Of a DNA stretch of 64,000 nucleotides, positions 13,021 through 24,824 are shown one piece after another. Source of the DNA: Coprinus comatus. Its lineage: Eukaryota > Basidiomycota > Agaricomycetes > Agaricales > Agaricaceae. The position numbers were made by a program, and so were the translations under genes. The notes under the pieces were generated by a model. The model did not search any database, had not been told where the DNA came from, and was given only the letters and a program-made list of their open reading frames with translations. The stretch's first letter is position 1, and every line of letters begins with the position of its first letter. The DNA lies in assembly GCA_034638255.1 (NCBI GenBank), contig JAWPGT010000008.1:868001-932000 (forward strand), read 5' to 3'.

Positions 13021-13158
13021 TACACGTTTGAACTATCAAGTCAATTCCTCAGACGTTTCACGGTCTTCACTCTCAACCAAGCCATAAACTCATTGTCAGT
13101 CCTCCCTATCCTCTTTACTACATTCATCACATTTACTAAAACATCTTTCATACAGACC

Positions 13159-13404
13159 ATGAAATTCACCATCGTATTCACACTTCTCGCCGGCGTCCTC
13201 ATTAACGGAGCGATGGCTATGCCAGCTACAGAGTCCGCCAATGATGTTGCTGCCACAGAGGCTGCGCAGGATTGCTTCTGGAGTGGAACTGCGCCATTCT
13301 GTGCAGGTGGATGCCCACTGGGCTATGTTGATAGTGGAACCTCGGGATGTGGTGATGGCGCTTGCTGCGTCACTGGGTACAAGAAATATTGCTGCCGTTC
13401 TTGA
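13159..13404 (+). CDS. Small secreted cysteine-rich protein, copy B
   Basis: The product has 81 residues and starts at the ATG at 13159. That start opens a signal peptide (MKFTIVFTLLAGVLINGAMA); the upstream frame is leader. Mature spacing is C-X8-C-X3-C-X11-C-X4-CC-X7-CC, the same as copy A, with FWSGTAPFC and CVTGYKKYCC. The leader ends in a likely 5' UTR intron with acceptor CAG three bases before the ATG. The copy in the other arm differs at two residues, both conservative. Secretion is clear. Function is not known. Confidence 0.87.
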   Translation: MKFTIVFTLLAGVLINGAMAMPATESANDVAATEAAQDCFWSGTAPFCAGGCPLGYVDSGTSGCGDGACCVTGYKKYCCRS

Positions 13405-13458
13405 GGAGAGACTCAGATATTGCCTGTAGTTTGAACTTCTGAAAAATAAATGATTGAT

Positions 13459-13561
13459 AGCCCACCGCGAGGGTCGAACTCGCAGCCTTCAGATAATCTT
13501 CGAGCCCGCACTGGTGCAGACCATAAGAGTCTGACGCTCTATCCGATTGAGCTAGGCGGGC
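13459..13561 (-). tRNA. tRNA-Lys (CUU) with intron, left arm
   Basis: Same body as the gene at 9500, on the minus strand, with anticodon CUU and a 29 nt intron after position 37. It is the left-arm partner of 29671-29773. Confidence 0.93.
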
Positions 13562-13789
13562 GATGACTAATGCATGTGGCCTATGAAGCGCGGATGGCCT
13601 GTCAAAAATCTACCAAATAGACCGTAGAACTTGAACAACACCATTCGTGTACTGACCTTTAGCCTCCCACGTTGTGTAGTGAGCTGCAGCTCGTATACTA
13701 CATTAGTGTTAGTATGATGTCATCTGGATTGTAACCGCAGTCACATACCAATATTAACAGTGACTTCCTCTTGAACCACGCCAACAAAC

Positions 13790-15298
13790 ATGATCAATGA
13801 AGCCATTCTACAACAGTTGCGCTCTCTAGGCATCGACGATGCTCTCGTCAAGGTGTGCTCTGCCAGCCTATGAGCAACTATCATCTGACGCGAGCAGGAC
13901 GTTATGAGCTCTGTGGAACCAGATTCTATTACCGGAAAGATTGGCATAGATTCTATGATGAAGTGTGCTCTTTCTTCATTCCTATTATCTCTTCTACTGA
14001 CACCGGCGATCCAACGAGGTACATTTTAGAGAGTAACAATCCTCAACTGAAAAGAGTCCTTTTGAACGGCGCTCGTCTCGTTGAACAGCAGCGAAAGGAA
14101 TCGTCTTCCGACTCAATCGACTGGTCTTCGATCGACTTCAATTCTCTTCCAATCCAATCCAATGTCACTTGGTGGCTTCGTATGACATCCATGACGGATG
14201 GTGGTACTGCCGCTCATCCTGCAAAGTACATTGTGGAATGCATGACCTACGGGAACAAGATCGATTCCCCTAGGTTGGTGGACAAGTACAGGAATATACC
14301 TACCTCTGATGAACTTTTATTGTACGTTTTTCTTCAGGCTTCTCGACATATTCACTCATAAATCCGTTTTATAGATTCATTCGACGATGTATGGCAAAGC
14401 CACTCCCAGGTATGGAACGTGCTCTACCACACATTCTAATAATTCAACGCAACCTCAAACAACCTGCAAGTGTGCTACATCATTTCCTCGACGTACTCCC
14501 AGCACCGTTCCAATGGGCAATTGAATGTGAAGCTGCATCAACTTCCTTCTCTTCAAATCCCTCGCACCACTCAACATCGTACTCATCACAAAATAAGCAT
14601 TGCTTATTTAACTATGAAATACCACTATCACTAGCGAAATCTGCCAAAGACTCGGGGAATATGCATTTCAACAACGGGAAGAAAGCAGCCGCTATCGCTG
14701 CTTATACGGATGCTATCAATCGACTCATGAATGCATTTAGGTCAGATCCGAACAAAGAAAAGAATAGAGAAGCAGAGAAACTGTTGGCTGTTTGTTCATG
14801 CAACAGGGCTGCTGCTCATCTATTGAATGGTTCTGCGACTGAAGATGGGGACGGTGGAGAGTTAGATCCTCATGAAGCTTGGAAGGATGGTGAAGTTTCA
14901 GTGAGAGCCGACCCCACATTTGCAAAAGGGTATTTCAACACATTTTCTCAATATAAGTGAACATACTGATTGGTATCAGATATTTGAGAATATCCAAGGC
15001 TCATGAACTTTTGAATAACCTCCCGAAAGCAAAGGAGGCGGTGTTACGAGGATTACGACGAACAGATTTACAAGATAATGCTCTGCTGGTTGATAGACTT
15101 GTTCAACTACAAACAGATGGCAATGGGTTATCTGAAGATGAAGAAGAATTTCTGGCTTGGAAGGAATTGATTTTGGTTGAAGATGAAGCGAGTGTTGCGA
15201 TGATGAAGGGAGTGGATTTTGAAAGTTTATGGTGGAAACGGATGTTGGAGCATGAACAGAAATTGAAAGGGAATAGGGAATCTAGCATGATGAATTAA
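13790..15298 (+). CDS. TPR-repeat protein, left-arm copy
   Basis: Proposed exons are 13790-13852, 13909-14321, 14375-14929 and 14980-15298, giving 449 residues. The N-terminal half has no domain I recognise (LCGTRFYYRKDWHRFYDEV; WWLRMTSMTDGGTAAHPAKY). Residues about 240-400 form tetratricopeptide-like helices: AKSAKDSGNMHFNNGKKAAA with LLAVCSCNRAAAHLLNG, and ADPTFAKGYLRISKAHELL. The last of these becomes continuous only after splicing 14930-14979. TPR domains bind other proteins, so a co-chaperone or adaptor role is plausible but unproven. The first intron is the least certain. The right-arm copy keeps the same exon lengths. Confidence 0.75.
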
Positions 15299-15559
15299 CA
15301 ACTCGATAAAAATGCATTGCGTGATTTGAAAAGGAAATGAGGATATATATACCCACACCTGTTATTAGTATATTGTTGCATACCGCCACCTCACATCATG
15401 TCTACCTCCATATTATGCTTCGACACTGTGCCACACCTTAAACTTGTTCTTCGCTTGGTCTAAACCACCGTCATGTTTCAACGACAAACCGCCAGATTAG
15501 GCTGCAGAAGAAATCCATGACAAACTTTCTCGCGCCAATATTGCTTTTCTCCGACATGA

Positions 15560-16585
15560 GATCTCTTCGCTTATCCAAACATCGCGGACAACTCTTTCGA
15601 TATCTATCACATTTTATCTTCGGTAGACGCGGTAAGGGGCATCTTTCGACTTGAATTTCCTTCCTATGACAATAACGATGGCTTTATTGAATTCATCGCC
15701 TCACCCAACAGCAGATAATTATTTCCCAAAATACGTATCATCATCTCAGCCATTCAGAGAACGTCCAGAAGATGCTATACTGCATTTCACATTTCATTAC
15801 AGTGGTGGGGGGGAATGCGGAAAAATTGTTGTTTACCGGAATCGAGTATATGACGTCATTCAAATTGGGATGATACCACTGGAATTACCGTTATCACTAC
15901 AAGTAGTAGTCAGGCTACCACCCAGGATCAAATTGCATCTTGGGAGGATTAAGCACTGAATGTTTGTCGATGGAATGTGTCTTCTGATGGTCCTATATGT
16001 TATGGACAACGTAATATCGAAACGGAGGAGTTCACAAGAGATGGACTTAGGATTCATTCCTTTAACCCATGGCATGTTCGATATTTTAAAAATATTGGAA
16101 ACGTTGGACCGGAAGAGCTTAGAGAAGAATCAGAATCCTCAGACGGGGTCAAATATAAAAATAACTCGGAGATGGATATGTGTTTTAGTACCACGGAGAG
16201 TCAACTGATAGAATCTTTTTGTCCAGGACCATTCTATGAAGAAGAAGAAGAAGAAGATCTTGTCACTGGACTTCGGTCTGTTCAAGTGTATACGATATCT
16301 TTTGAACAAATTGATTCGTGTGATGAGAAAGTTATGGCGTTTAATGGTTCTTTTATTGTGGTCTCTCCTCATGGAATGGGTTTAAGTTTCCTCTTTACTA
16401 AGCTCTTTGGTGTACAAAGTTCTTACAATATATTTGATGCATCAGCGGCGGGATCACAAGAAGTTTTATTTATTGCATTTTGGATGAGATGGACTTTTGG
16501 GATCTGGATTTTACCGTCACGGAGTATCTCTCAAATTAATGACGATCGCACCAGTTATATTAGAAGGCATAAATGGAGCGAATAA
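15560..16585 (+). pseudogene. F-box-like protein C-terminal remnant
   Basis: Two overlapping frames (about 15620-15959 and 15977-16585) resemble the C-terminal half of basidiomycete F-box-like proteins. One segment has RIHSFNPWHVRYF followed by a GPFYEEEEEEDLVTGLRSVQ stretch and a MAFNGSFIVVSP strand. No F-box or start codon is visible upstream, because the inverted-duplication edge lies there. The frame changes near 15960 need a frameshift or an unseen intron. It is probably a truncated gene cut by the duplication. A genuine but unrecognised gene remains possible. Confidence 0.35.
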
Positions 16586-17425
16586 TAATTTATATTAGAT
16601 ATTTAGTGTTATGTAGTAGATTCTCGTACGTGTTATTCGAACTGAAAGCATTGGTGCATTGGCATTATAACATACCATAACACTCAATCTTGAAGAACTT
16701 CCCAATTTCAAAGCAGCTAAACTATTGGGGCTTGGATTTGTCCAATGGTGATGGTTTTGTAGCGTAATTACTCATTCAGAGACCTCAGAGAGAGTTGATT
16801 CTTCCTACTTGAACGTCTTTCAATTATTGCCAATGACAGGGTGTGTAGTATTATGATCATGCTTACAGTTGTGTTGAAGTGTAATAGCAAATGCTGTGCA
16901 GAGCTATTCTGATGGAAAGATTCGGTTAGACAATGCGGTTATTGTACCCGTGGGCTCTTCAACTCATCTAGCAAAGGGGAGATCTTGATACTTCACACCC
17001 TTAAGAAAGGCAACCACTGCTGCCAGAAGTAGAGTTATCATAAGCACAGACAGACATTGGTATTAAGATGCTGAATGTTGAATGCTATCGAATTCATTGA
17101 GGCCTTGGAGAAGCAGTATGGGCGCCTGTTGACTCAGATGTCTGATGTAGTATATTTGGATCACTCTGATCTCCACAAGAAGTATTCTTTCCGTGACTAC
17201 ACCTGGACTACACAACAGAATTCGTTCGTCGTGAGGACTACGCCTCTGGTATGTTATCAGGAAGAAAAAAAAACACAATAGAATTGGAGGATGAAATATC
17301 ACTGTTGAGTACAATGCGTTGAGTCGTAACATAGGCAACCAATTGTGACTTATCTTTTTCTTTATACCCAGATTATATCATACATTTGGTTCTCGCACAG
17401 CCTTTTTTTATGTACAGTACCTTAA
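16586..17425. other. Intergenic stretch
   Basis: No gene seen. From about 17307 the sequence resembles 32630-32700, upstream of the paralogous gene at 32779. The region is therefore the promoter side of a duplicated gene. Confidence 0.5.
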
Positions 17426-18283
17426 CGTCAGTAAAAACATTGATTTAATATATGTAAATGTATATTATGTATTTGAATACAATTCTGGTAATGACATGTA
17501 TTGTGTTCAAATGTCTGGTATTGAACACGTTTGCACTTATATGCCCTACACCCGATAAACAACAATCACGCTTATATAAAAACCGTCATGTGGGAATAGA
17601 CATTTATTTTTTTGACATATATTAACTATACATCATTAATATATAGCATACATGTCTTACACTCAAGTTGTGGTATTAATATATGCTGTATAGCATACTG
17701 GATTTATGAATATATGAGCATATATGTGGTATAAAAAAAGTGTAGCTGCATATATGCAGTATGGTATCCCTATAGAGAACACTCTATTCTATATGTCTAG
17801 CTATAATATGGCTATATAAATGAATAGAATATGTAGCTAAAGAGAATTGCTTTTTAATAAATGAAGCTATAGTTTAGTGGTTCGTTTTACTTAGCTTTAA
17901 TTTCATTGATCAATAGGTACTTAGTTCAATTCCTGGTTGTTGTAAATTTTCAAATGTAATTATAATTATGTATAATAAATAAATAAATAAAAATATGCAT
18001 TGTAAATATATCCTCGCTAATACCTGTGTAAATCAAAGAATGTAATCAGGGGATACAGTAGATAATCATTTTTTACTTTTACATATACCTAATTATTATT
18101 TGAATATATTCAAATACATTCAAATACATTTCCTACAATCTATATAATTCTAGTAGTCTATATATGCAACCTGAACAGGAATATTCATAAATATGCTCAT
18201 TACCATAATTGTAAACAATGTAAACAATGTAAGCAAGGTAGGAGCATATATGCGCATATATTCAAACCACTTTTTTACTGACG
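17426..18283. mobile_element. AT-rich TIR element (MITE-like)
   Basis: The left end CGTCAGTAAAAA (17426) is matched by its reverse complement TTTTTACTGACG at 18272-18283. The 858 bp between is very AT-rich with many TATATGC-type steps and no coding frame. It interrupts an upstream region that is continuous before the paralogous gene at 32779. No clear target-site duplication can be fixed. It ends 91 bases before the ATG of the gene at 18375, so it occupies that promoter. Inside, 17880-17940 has A-box-like and B-box-like motifs. Confidence 0.55.
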
Positions 18284-18374
18284 AAAGACTGAAGCTTCGT
18301 TCTTTGTTCTTATACCACTCCCCGTTTCCCCTCCACCAGATTCGTTCACATTAAAGTCATTAAACACAATCACA

Positions 18375-19375
18375 ATGACATATTTCATTTGGGAGATCTT
18401 AATCATGCTACACTTCATTTACCAAATATTCTTCAACTTCCTTCTGGGTACTACTACATCAATCCAATCTCATATTGACCGTAACATCATCAAAGTTAAA
18501 GTCATCTTTACCCGAATCGTTCAAAGCTTTCAAAACACACAGGAAAGAAGTAAACCTGGACCAAGTGTCAAGATTCGATACATACGAATCTATCCACCAC
18601 ACTCCCTCCGACCTCGTACCACCGACGAAATATGGGCATTACAACAATCAACACTACTTACTACTACACAGAAACGATCATCGGATATTCCTCATTCAAG
18701 AGAATCACGGAACAAAGAGACCACAGGTGCCAAATATTCAAAGTGGGCTACAGGTTCATATTGTGGTACACGTCCACACAGGCAATATGGTTATCAACAA
18801 AAGCTAGTTATTAGCTTTCTTGCTCAGGATTCAGATGGCAGTGCGATACTCGATGATCTTCTAGAGAACATGTATAACCAGGCGAATAATTGTATCAAGC
18901 CGTGTTTTGTTTTAATCAAAATGCCGCATATTTCTGTAAGTGAACATTAGTAGCAATTACCTCTTATTATTCCTGGACAAGTCGAGTTTTTCTGAACATT
19001 GTTTTTCGACTCTATGTATTTCAGGGTACTGAATCATATGACGGTATTTTAAGATACCTGAATGCATTTAAGGCATTATTGGATCGTGGTCGCTGGGAAG
19101 ACATTCCACGGACTCATCACCAACCTAATCGAGAAAATATTAAACGTTTACAAGATATAAATATGTGAGTGATTAATTGTATTTGTTTGTTTTGTTATTG
19201 TTACTTCGGAATTTGTTGATGTGCTAATTTATAACTTTGAAGGCGTTTAAAAAGAGTACATAGATTAATGGCGGATTATTCGAAGAGACACCCAACGTCA
19301 ACTGAAACAAAGCGCATACGGATATTGCACGATTTGAATTCTGCAGTGCAAATATTAGAAAGGGTATTATTGTAA
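18375..19375 (+). CDS. Hypothetical protein, two-member local family (copy 1)
   Basis: Exons 18375-18935, 19025-19164 and 19243-19375 give 277 residues. A hydrophobic N-terminal stretch (about residues 3-30) could be a membrane anchor or signal. The body is basic. Conserved with the gene at 32779 are SLRPRT near residue 74, KWATGSYC, a PCFVLIKMPHIS segment, YLNAFKALLDRGRWED, and the two intron positions. I recognise no known domain. Conservation of splice sites and of the C-terminal third suggests a working gene. Its promoter holds the TIR element. Confidence 0.6.
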
Positions 19376-19905
19376 CTTCTAGATATCTATATTACTTTCG
19401 TTCCCAGTTTAGTCTCACCTAATCATTATTGCTACAGTACGATAATATTTTACGATAGTATAATAGTTGAGACTTTCAAGTTGCAACGGGATCATGACCC
19501 CTGGGAGTGTATAATGACATCGAAATCGGAAGAAAAGGGGTTGAAGAATTGTCAGGCAACGATGCTTGAACTTGAGGTTGATTTCATCGAATTCGAATCT
19601 AGTATGTATATATCCCATTCCAGTGTCGTCTAATTAGACACTAGGAACTCAAGAGCTCAGAGCGTGTGTCGCATTACACAAAAAAAAGACTACGAAGCAC
19701 TTTATGGTATAATAGTGGATGGGTATATTGATATATCGTTATTCCTCTTTTTTTCTTTTCTTTTGTGTAAGTTGTAAACAAAACAAATGAAAAATATATA
19801 TATGAAAAAACAGACTGCGCGCCGCACAACAACAACAACAACAAAAATCTATCCAACCGAAAAAATAGGAAGTAAGAAAGAGAGAAAATCAAGCAATACT
19901 CCTTC

Positions 19906-21859
19906 CTACCCTTCAACACCCAATCCTCTAGCCCACTCTCCCAAATCAAACGTCTCCCCTCCCCCTACACCTACACCTACACCTCTCGCACACTCGCTCC
20001 TCTCTCTTTCATCTTTCTCCATCCTCTTAGCTTCCTCAACCCACACATACCTTAAAAGTTCTCTCGGTACACCCCTCTTTTCAACTTCCTTTTCCAAACA
20101 AGCCGCAATAAAAACATCCGCTTCTTTTCCAAATTTCAAAGTATCTGAAATTTTAGGTGCAGGTTCACGTACTATATGATGCATTAATTCTATTATTGAC
20201 ATTGTCATATGTCCACCATGTAATGAAACTCCATTTGATTTTCTTCTTGTATGTCCTCCTACTAATCCACTTGTATTAGAAGTCGTAGTGGAGGTGGGTA
20301 TATGCATATGAGAGGAGGAAGAGGATAATGGAGTTGGTGTAGGTGGTAATGGTGGTGAAGCCGAAGTTGAAGTTGAAGTTGAAGTTGAAGTTGAAGTTGA
20401 AGAAGGTATAGGTGGTAATCGTTTATGTTGTAGTGAAGCTAAACCAAGATTTGCCATTGTTAAAGGTGATGAAATTGGTATAGGTGGTAATGGTAATGGA
20501 AATGTATCCCTATGTGTTGGTGTTCGTGAATTTCCTCCTCCTTTACCATTACCAATACCATTACCATTACCACTGAGATTAGTGGTGTTAAGAGATAAAT
20601 TGGAAAGCATAACGGAATTTTCATCCAAATCTGGAAGTTTGAATCGATCTCCAGTAGAAGATGGTGATGTGGAAGATGGAAAGGAGGAATGATAAGGTGG
20701 TGAAAATGGATGGTTTAAATCGAATTCATTGGAATCGTCTTCTGAGAATGGAAATCGACCTGTTGCTAGTTCGACTAATGTAATTCCTAAAGACCAGATA
20801 TCGGATTTCACGGAATATTCGGCTCCTTGAATCCTTTCTGGCTATTTTTTTTTGAATAAGTATATAATAATAGATATGGAGAGAGAAACGTACACTCATG
20901 TAAATGGAGGTACCAACGAATGTATTTGCTATTGAGTTTATGAGTTCCCCGGAGACTCCGAAATCGCATAATTTGATTTCTCCTTTAGTGTTGCATAGGA
21001 TATTGGAAGGTTTGATATCTTATCAAAAATGGCATTAGTATCAGTATCAATAAGTTTAACAGAAAACATACCTCTGTGAATGATACGATGAACATCATAC
21101 AAATAAGTCAAACCTTCCAAAACACTCATAGCCACTCTAGCAACGACCTCTTTTCTGATCGGACCAATCTTCTTGTATATACTATCAAACGATCCTCTAT
21201 CCATATATTCCATGCATATGCAGATATTAGGATCAGAAAGATAGGAACCGTAGCATTCGATGATGTATGCTGAATTACATTCATGCATGATTTGAAGTTC
21301 TCGAACGATTTGTTTACGAACTGCTGGTTTAGCATCTATGAGTACGATCTAGAAGGAGATGAGGCTAGTTGGAGTAGGGTGGTTTGTTTTACAAGCGAAC
21401 CTTTTTTGCCATTACGATGTCAGTGTCTCTATGTCTGACCAAAGAAACACTTCCTCCGTTGCCTTGACCTATTTCTCTGATATGAACCAACTTTTCATTC
21501 TGCAGATCCAAACTCTTTCTAGGAAACCCAGCAATAGTCTCTGTAATCGTAGCACGTATTGCACTTCGTTGTTGAGATGTAACAGGGGTATCTCCAGTAG
21601 AAGGTATAGGTGGTAATCCTCCTCCTCCTCCTCTTCCTCCTACTGCTGCAGCAGTAACAGTGGAAGTGGAATTAGTTGAAGATGTTGATGAAGATGTTGA
21701 TGACGAGGAAGGGTCGAGGGAAGATGGAGGTGGTTTACGAAAACCTGATTGAGAACCTACAGGAGCCAAGTTTAGAGTTGGCCCAGTAGGCAGCTGCAGT
21801 GCTTTGAAGTTTCGTTTCGTTCGAAGAGTGCGTGGAGCAGGAACCGACATCGTAGTCAA
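19906..21859 (-). CDS. STE7: MAP kinase kinase, Ste7/Fuz7 type
   Basis: This dual-specificity MAPKK acts in the pheromone/filamentation cascade upstream of the Fus3/Kss1-type MAPK. Exons are 21401-21859, 21072-21348, 20894-21018 and 19906-20841, giving 598 residues. A MAPK docking-type site (KRNFKALQL) lies at about residue 16. The kinase domain has the glycine loop IGQGNGGSV (about 130), the ATP lysine in VMAKK (153), catalytic RIIHRDIKPSN split by an intron, [11 protein letters not shown], and activation-loop residues S and T in SIANTF. It also has [17 protein letters not shown]. Between GRFPFSEDD and [16 protein letters not shown] lies a Ser/Thr/Pro-rich insert of about 175 residues, including a (ST)n tract coded by a 6 bp microsatellite near 20367-20402. 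It is divergent from the PAAF1-like gene, with a 271 bp shared promoter. Confidence 0.93.
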
Positions 21860-22130
21860 GGTAAAACACTTTGTTTATTCCTTTTTATTCCTTTTTATTC
21901 CGTCTCCCTTTCTTTCTTTTTTAAACTAGACTATAATAGACCACTTGGCCCATCCCATAGAAACCGTTTATTCTTGATGTATTTTTATAAGGATTTATCA
22001 TATTTTCTATCTATTTCTTTTCTAATGTAACCAACCGAAAATATGGGGTTACCCTGACCACCCCTAATGATACCAAAACAAACCCAAACAAAAAACAATG
22101 GAGATATCTCTTCCACTTACCACATTCTAA

Positions 22131-23888
22131 ATGAACGAAACAATCCTTCCAATCATAACCGTACAACCAGACATACAACAAGCCATACAAGATGTGTATG
22201 ATGGTTTAGTTCCTACAGATACTTTCTGGGTATCTTGTTATAAAACTGGAGAACCTTCTGTTCATGCAAAGGTTCAAGTTGGACTGGATGACGTTGATAG
22301 GAATTTGGTTAGGTTCACTGCTGTCGATGACGATATTCAATTTGTACAGTCTGATAGGGTATGTTTATTGTTTTTAAGTAACCCCCTGCTGATATGGTGT
22401 TAGGGATACGCTGTTGCTTGTGAACGTGTGAACATCCCTCTAACCCCTGTTTTACTTCCTATACTAGAATATAAAACCTCTGAGCATACTCGAGTACGTT
22501 CCTCTTACCAACTCTACCATACCTAACACCAAATTCTTATTACAAATTAGCCACAGAAAATAACCGCTTTCGATGTTTCACCAGATGGATCAAGATACGC
22601 AGTTGGTTATTTAGATGGCTCAATATCCATCTTCCCTTCTTCTACAACGTCTAAACGAAAATTAATTTCAAAACCACATCACTCAACTATAACCTCACTT
22701 AAATTCTTTCCATCATCAAGAGTCCTATTATCATCAGGTTCAGATTTCTCAATATCAATTATATCAGCAGAATTCCCTTCTCCTTCTCCTTCTACTAATA
22801 CCTCTACTTCGTCGTCATCGTCAACAACAACAACAACAACAAAAGTAAACCCAGTCAGACTCCTTCGTTCACATACTCGTCCCATAACATCGACTTCAAT
22901 AATAGGTATAGGAAGAAACGTATTATCAGCTTCATTAGATGGAAGTATAAAATTATGGGACGTTTCAGTTGGTGAAGTTGTTGATATTATCAGAGATGGA
23001 ACTGGAATTGGAGGGGGTATTATGTGTATTTGTCTGGGTAACGGCAAGGGCAAGGGTTTGGGAAAGGATTTGGGTTTGGATGAATGGAAAAAAAGTGTAA
23101 AAGAGGAAGGAGAGGATAAAGAGAAAAATGAAAATCAATCACAATTCGTATATACAGGTCTTCAAAATGGACAAATCGAAATATTCAATTTAAATTCAAA
23201 AAAATCCGTTTATGTATCAAAACCGAAGGGAAAAAAGAGGGTACAAGTTAACGTTATAGCATATACGTATATCAACTTTGGTGATGAAAAAGTGAAAGGT
23301 GTAGGTGGTGGTGTTGGATTGTTGGTTACAGGAGATGATGAAGGTGTGATTCGGATATATGATGTTAACAAGTTTTTTTCTTCTAGTACAGAGACTATCA
23401 TGGAGACCGGAACTGGAACCGGGAGTGGGAATGGGGATTTGGATGATCAAGTTGAATTGGGATTGATAACTTCATTTAAAAGAAACAGTGCAGCTATTAC
23501 TGCAATTGATTTCATTCCTTTAACGTCGATGGAATTACATTCAAATAGTTCGAAGGAAAGGGAGAATAAATTGGGATTGAGATTGGAATTGGGATTGGCG
23601 ATTGCGACTAAAGATGGATTGCCTTATGTTGCTTCAATTTCATTTGGTCGTCAACGTATAAGTGAAGGAGATGAAATGGAAATGAAAGTTGGAGTGTATA
23701 AAGAATTTTTAGGTATAGATTGTGATTCTATACCTTCTATTTGTGTTCGTTCTCCTTCCTCTGCTTTGGAATCAGGATCAGGATCAGAAGGTAGTGGTAC
23801 GAAGGATATTGAAAGGAAAGAAATTAGAGAAGGGAAGGAAGTTTGGTTAATTAGTGATGATGAAATTGTTAGGAAGTATCGATTGTAA
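22131..23888 (+). CDS. WD40 protein, PAAF1/Rpn14-like proteasome assembly factor
   Basis: Exons 22131-22358, 22404-22493 and 22551-23888 give 551 residues. The architecture fits proteasomal ATPase-associated factor 1 / Rpn14. An N-terminal region without repeats is followed by WD-like blades: ITAFDVSPDGSRYAVGYLDG, HHSTITSLKFFPSSRVLLS, and the family-typical RNVLSASLDGSIKLWDVSVG. After a charged Lys/Glu stretch, VYTGLQNGQIEIFNL and VTGDDEGVIRIYDV follow. Rpn14 binds ATPase-ring intermediates and chaperones assembly of the 19S base. Human and yeast members are shorter (about 390-420 residues); the extra length here is low-complexity loops. The family assignment is by motif memory only. Confidence 0.65.
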
Positions 23889-24650
23889 AGTTCAATTACT
23901 TAACTGTAGTTTGTAGTAGTTGTAGTTGTAGCTCATGGATATTACATTTAGTTAGTAGTTATGTTTTATGTACTAAGACAAATAGGGTTCAGGCTCAAAT
24001 TTCAATTACAATCGTCTCGACCTGGTCTCGACTCGATCGCAATGCGTCAAATCTCGAATTTTTTTCTAATACTCTTTTTTATATATATAATAGTCTAGCT
24101 AATCAAGGGAAAAATTCTAGAGCTCGGATTGTCACATCAGCAAAGTGCATCTCTCAGTAATTCTCGCACTTTGATTTTTCACGTCAATGGCAAAGACGTT
24201 CTATTCGCAATTAAGGATTCTGTCATTTAGATGTCTCATGGTCAGATATCCACAACCCCTCAAAATCCAACAGACGCTGCCAAGGTGTAACATATGGTCA
24301 CATACATTCAAACTGGCCTGTACTGGCCACGCTAGTGGCTGATAACCTTGGCTTCCTAACGCCTCAAGTCCTAGCTCCCTAACCTCCTAACACGCGCATG
24401 TGACGCAAGCGTCGTACTTGAGCGGCGCGAGTTTTCTATAATAATTCCGATATCCAGGGACAAAATGTCCGATGTGATGGATTTACACTTTAGTTTCTTT
24501 TACTGATGCTATATGGAGGTCCTACCAGGGTTCTGCCATAGAGTTCTGTTTACATCATGAATTCATTCTTGACTTGAGGAATGTAACTAGAAGCTATCCA
24601 AGACCCTGACTATAATATCATTCGTGACTCCGTACCATCCCCAGTTAATT
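23889..24650. other. Intergenic stretch
   Basis: No gene seen. The region contains the PAAF1-like 3' end and the distal promoter of SSCP gene C. Confidence 0.5.
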
Positions 24651-24670
24651 ACGTATGTAAGAAAAAAACA

Positions 24671-24680
24671 TATAAAAGAG
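24671..24680 (+). promoter_or_regulatory. TATA box of SSCP gene C
   Basis: TATAAAAGAG lies about 150 bases before the ATG at 24825. It is followed by AACTATCAA and CAGAC...CTTCACTCTCAA, as before gene B, although the rest of the two loci has diverged. Confidence 0.6.
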
Positions 24681-24824
24681 CCCATTTCAACTATCAAATT
24701 CCCTCAGACAACTTCAACGTCTTCACTCTCAATCAACCTCATCAAACACTCTCGTCAGTTTCTCTCCTCTATACTACAATTCATCATGAATTCTTTACTG
24801 AAACGATCTTGAACCTAACAGATC

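Larger units (their letters stand above)
11315..15530 (+). repeat. Left arm of large inverted duplication
   Basis: The arm is homologous to the reverse complement of about 27685-31990. It carries, in order, an SSCP gene (-), an SSCP gene (+), a tRNA-Lys gene (-) and a TPR gene (+). Coding parts are nearly identical between arms, while the spacers show substitutions and indels. Edges were placed by eye, with an error of about 20-40 bases. Confidence 0.9.

Noticed and set aside
13241..13429. Overlapping open frame within SSCP B
   Set aside because: It is the shadow of the conserved secreted frame; the equivalent frame is open in B' only because the DNA is nearly identical.
2201..21859. Mating-type locus
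   Set aside because: STE12 and STE7 are present, but I found no pheromone precursor with CaaX end, no STE3-type seven-helix receptor and no HD1/HD2 pair in the window.
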